Source of the DNA: CAVORB01 sp963736235
GTDB taxonomy: Bacteria > Pseudomonadota > Gammaproteobacteria > Chromatiales > Chromatiaceae
Assembly: GCA_963736235.1 (NCBI GenBank)
Contig: CAVTOR010000013.1
Span: 1 to 16,889, forward strand
Direction of reading: 5' to 3'
DNA: 16,889 nt
The position numbers and the translations under genes were made by a program. Every line of letters begins with the position of its first letter. The first letter of the stretch is position 1. The notes beneath the pieces were generated by a model that saw only the letters and a program-made list of their open reading frames with translations, did no database searches and was not told the origin of the DNA. This document shows, in pieces, positions 16,741 through 16,889 of this stretch.

Positions 16741-16889
16741 ATGTCGGAAAAGGCCCCCTGGATCACCTACCGCCCCGAGCTCAAGGTACTCGACTGCACG
16801 ATTCGCGACGGTGGGCTGGTGAACGCGCACCGTTCAGCGACGACTTCGTCGGCGCGGTATACCGGGCCTGTATCGACGCCGGCATCGAC
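16741..16889 (+). CDS. HMGL-like aldolase catalytic-domain protein (5' end only)
   Basis: Starts MSEKAPWITYRPELKVLDCTIRDGGLVN and, after a frame change near 16827-16832, continues FSDDFVGAVYRACIDAGID to the window end. The D-x-T-[IL]-R-D-G-G motif is the metal- and substrate-binding signature at the first strand of the HMG-CoA-lyase-like (DmpG/LeuA) TIM barrel. This variant matches proteins usually annotated as aldolase catalytic domain-containing, often near 4-hydroxy-2-oxovalerate aldolases. The substrate is unknown. Only about 50 residues are visible. The frame change fits the error pattern of the preceding genes. Confidence 0.7.
   Translation, partial: MSEKAPWITYRPELKVLDCTIRDGGLVNAHRSATTSSARYTGPVSTPAS

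Noticed and set aside
1..16889. CRISPR array or defence operon
   Set aside because: No regularly spaced direct repeats and no cas genes. The only defence-related trace is the short methyltransferase remnant at 240-314.

Overview
The window is high-GC bacterial DNA. Its core genes (a LplT-Aas type phospholipid recycling enzyme, RlmKL, a SNF2 helicase with zinc motifs) and the codon bias suggest a gammaproteobacterium, probably of the Chromatiales (purple sulfur or halophilic relatives). That placement is inferred from protein character; there is no rRNA here.

Layout. Positions 1-17 are the last bases of a tRNA-Ser. They are followed by about 1.6 kb of mobile-element debris: a C-terminal scrap of a DNA methyltransferase, a probable IS256-type end, a complete REP-associated tyrosine transposase (RAYT) between 24-bp perfect inverted repeats, and a truncated second RAYT facing the other way. 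Short tandem duplications sit at three RAYT termini. Next comes a tight three-gene operon (about 1732-4177) joined by two ATGA overlaps: a duplicated DUF1538 membrane protein followed by two different small PII-like proteins. It looks like a transporter with its own pair of nucleotide-sensing regulators and is the most interesting system in the window. On the minus strand lie a membrane-bound GGDEF diguanylate cyclase (4626-6080), flanked by two diverged direct copies of a ~240-bp non-coding repeat, and a 1026-residue SNF2/SWIM helicase (6380-9460). An AT-rich intergenic island (about 9640-9915) with a long palindrome, a perfect DnaA box and a candidate sigma-70 promoter precedes the next block.

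From about 10.0 kb to the end every gene is recognisable but broken by many small frameshifts: an MFS/PlsC/AMP-ligase fusion (aas, +), a convergent lipoprotein gene (-), rlmKL (-, its stop overlapping the lipoprotein start) and the start of an HMGL-like aldolase gene (+) that runs off the window. No frameshift is seen before about 10.0 kb. The shifts are mostly single extra bases with protein similarity intact on both sides, so I read them as unpolished sequence rather than gene decay.

How the genes work together: the DUF1538/PII operon should act as one regulated transport unit; the diguanylate cyclase is a stand-alone c-di-GMP signalling input; the lipoprotein and rlmKL are probably co-translated; aas recycles lysophospholipids at the inner membrane.
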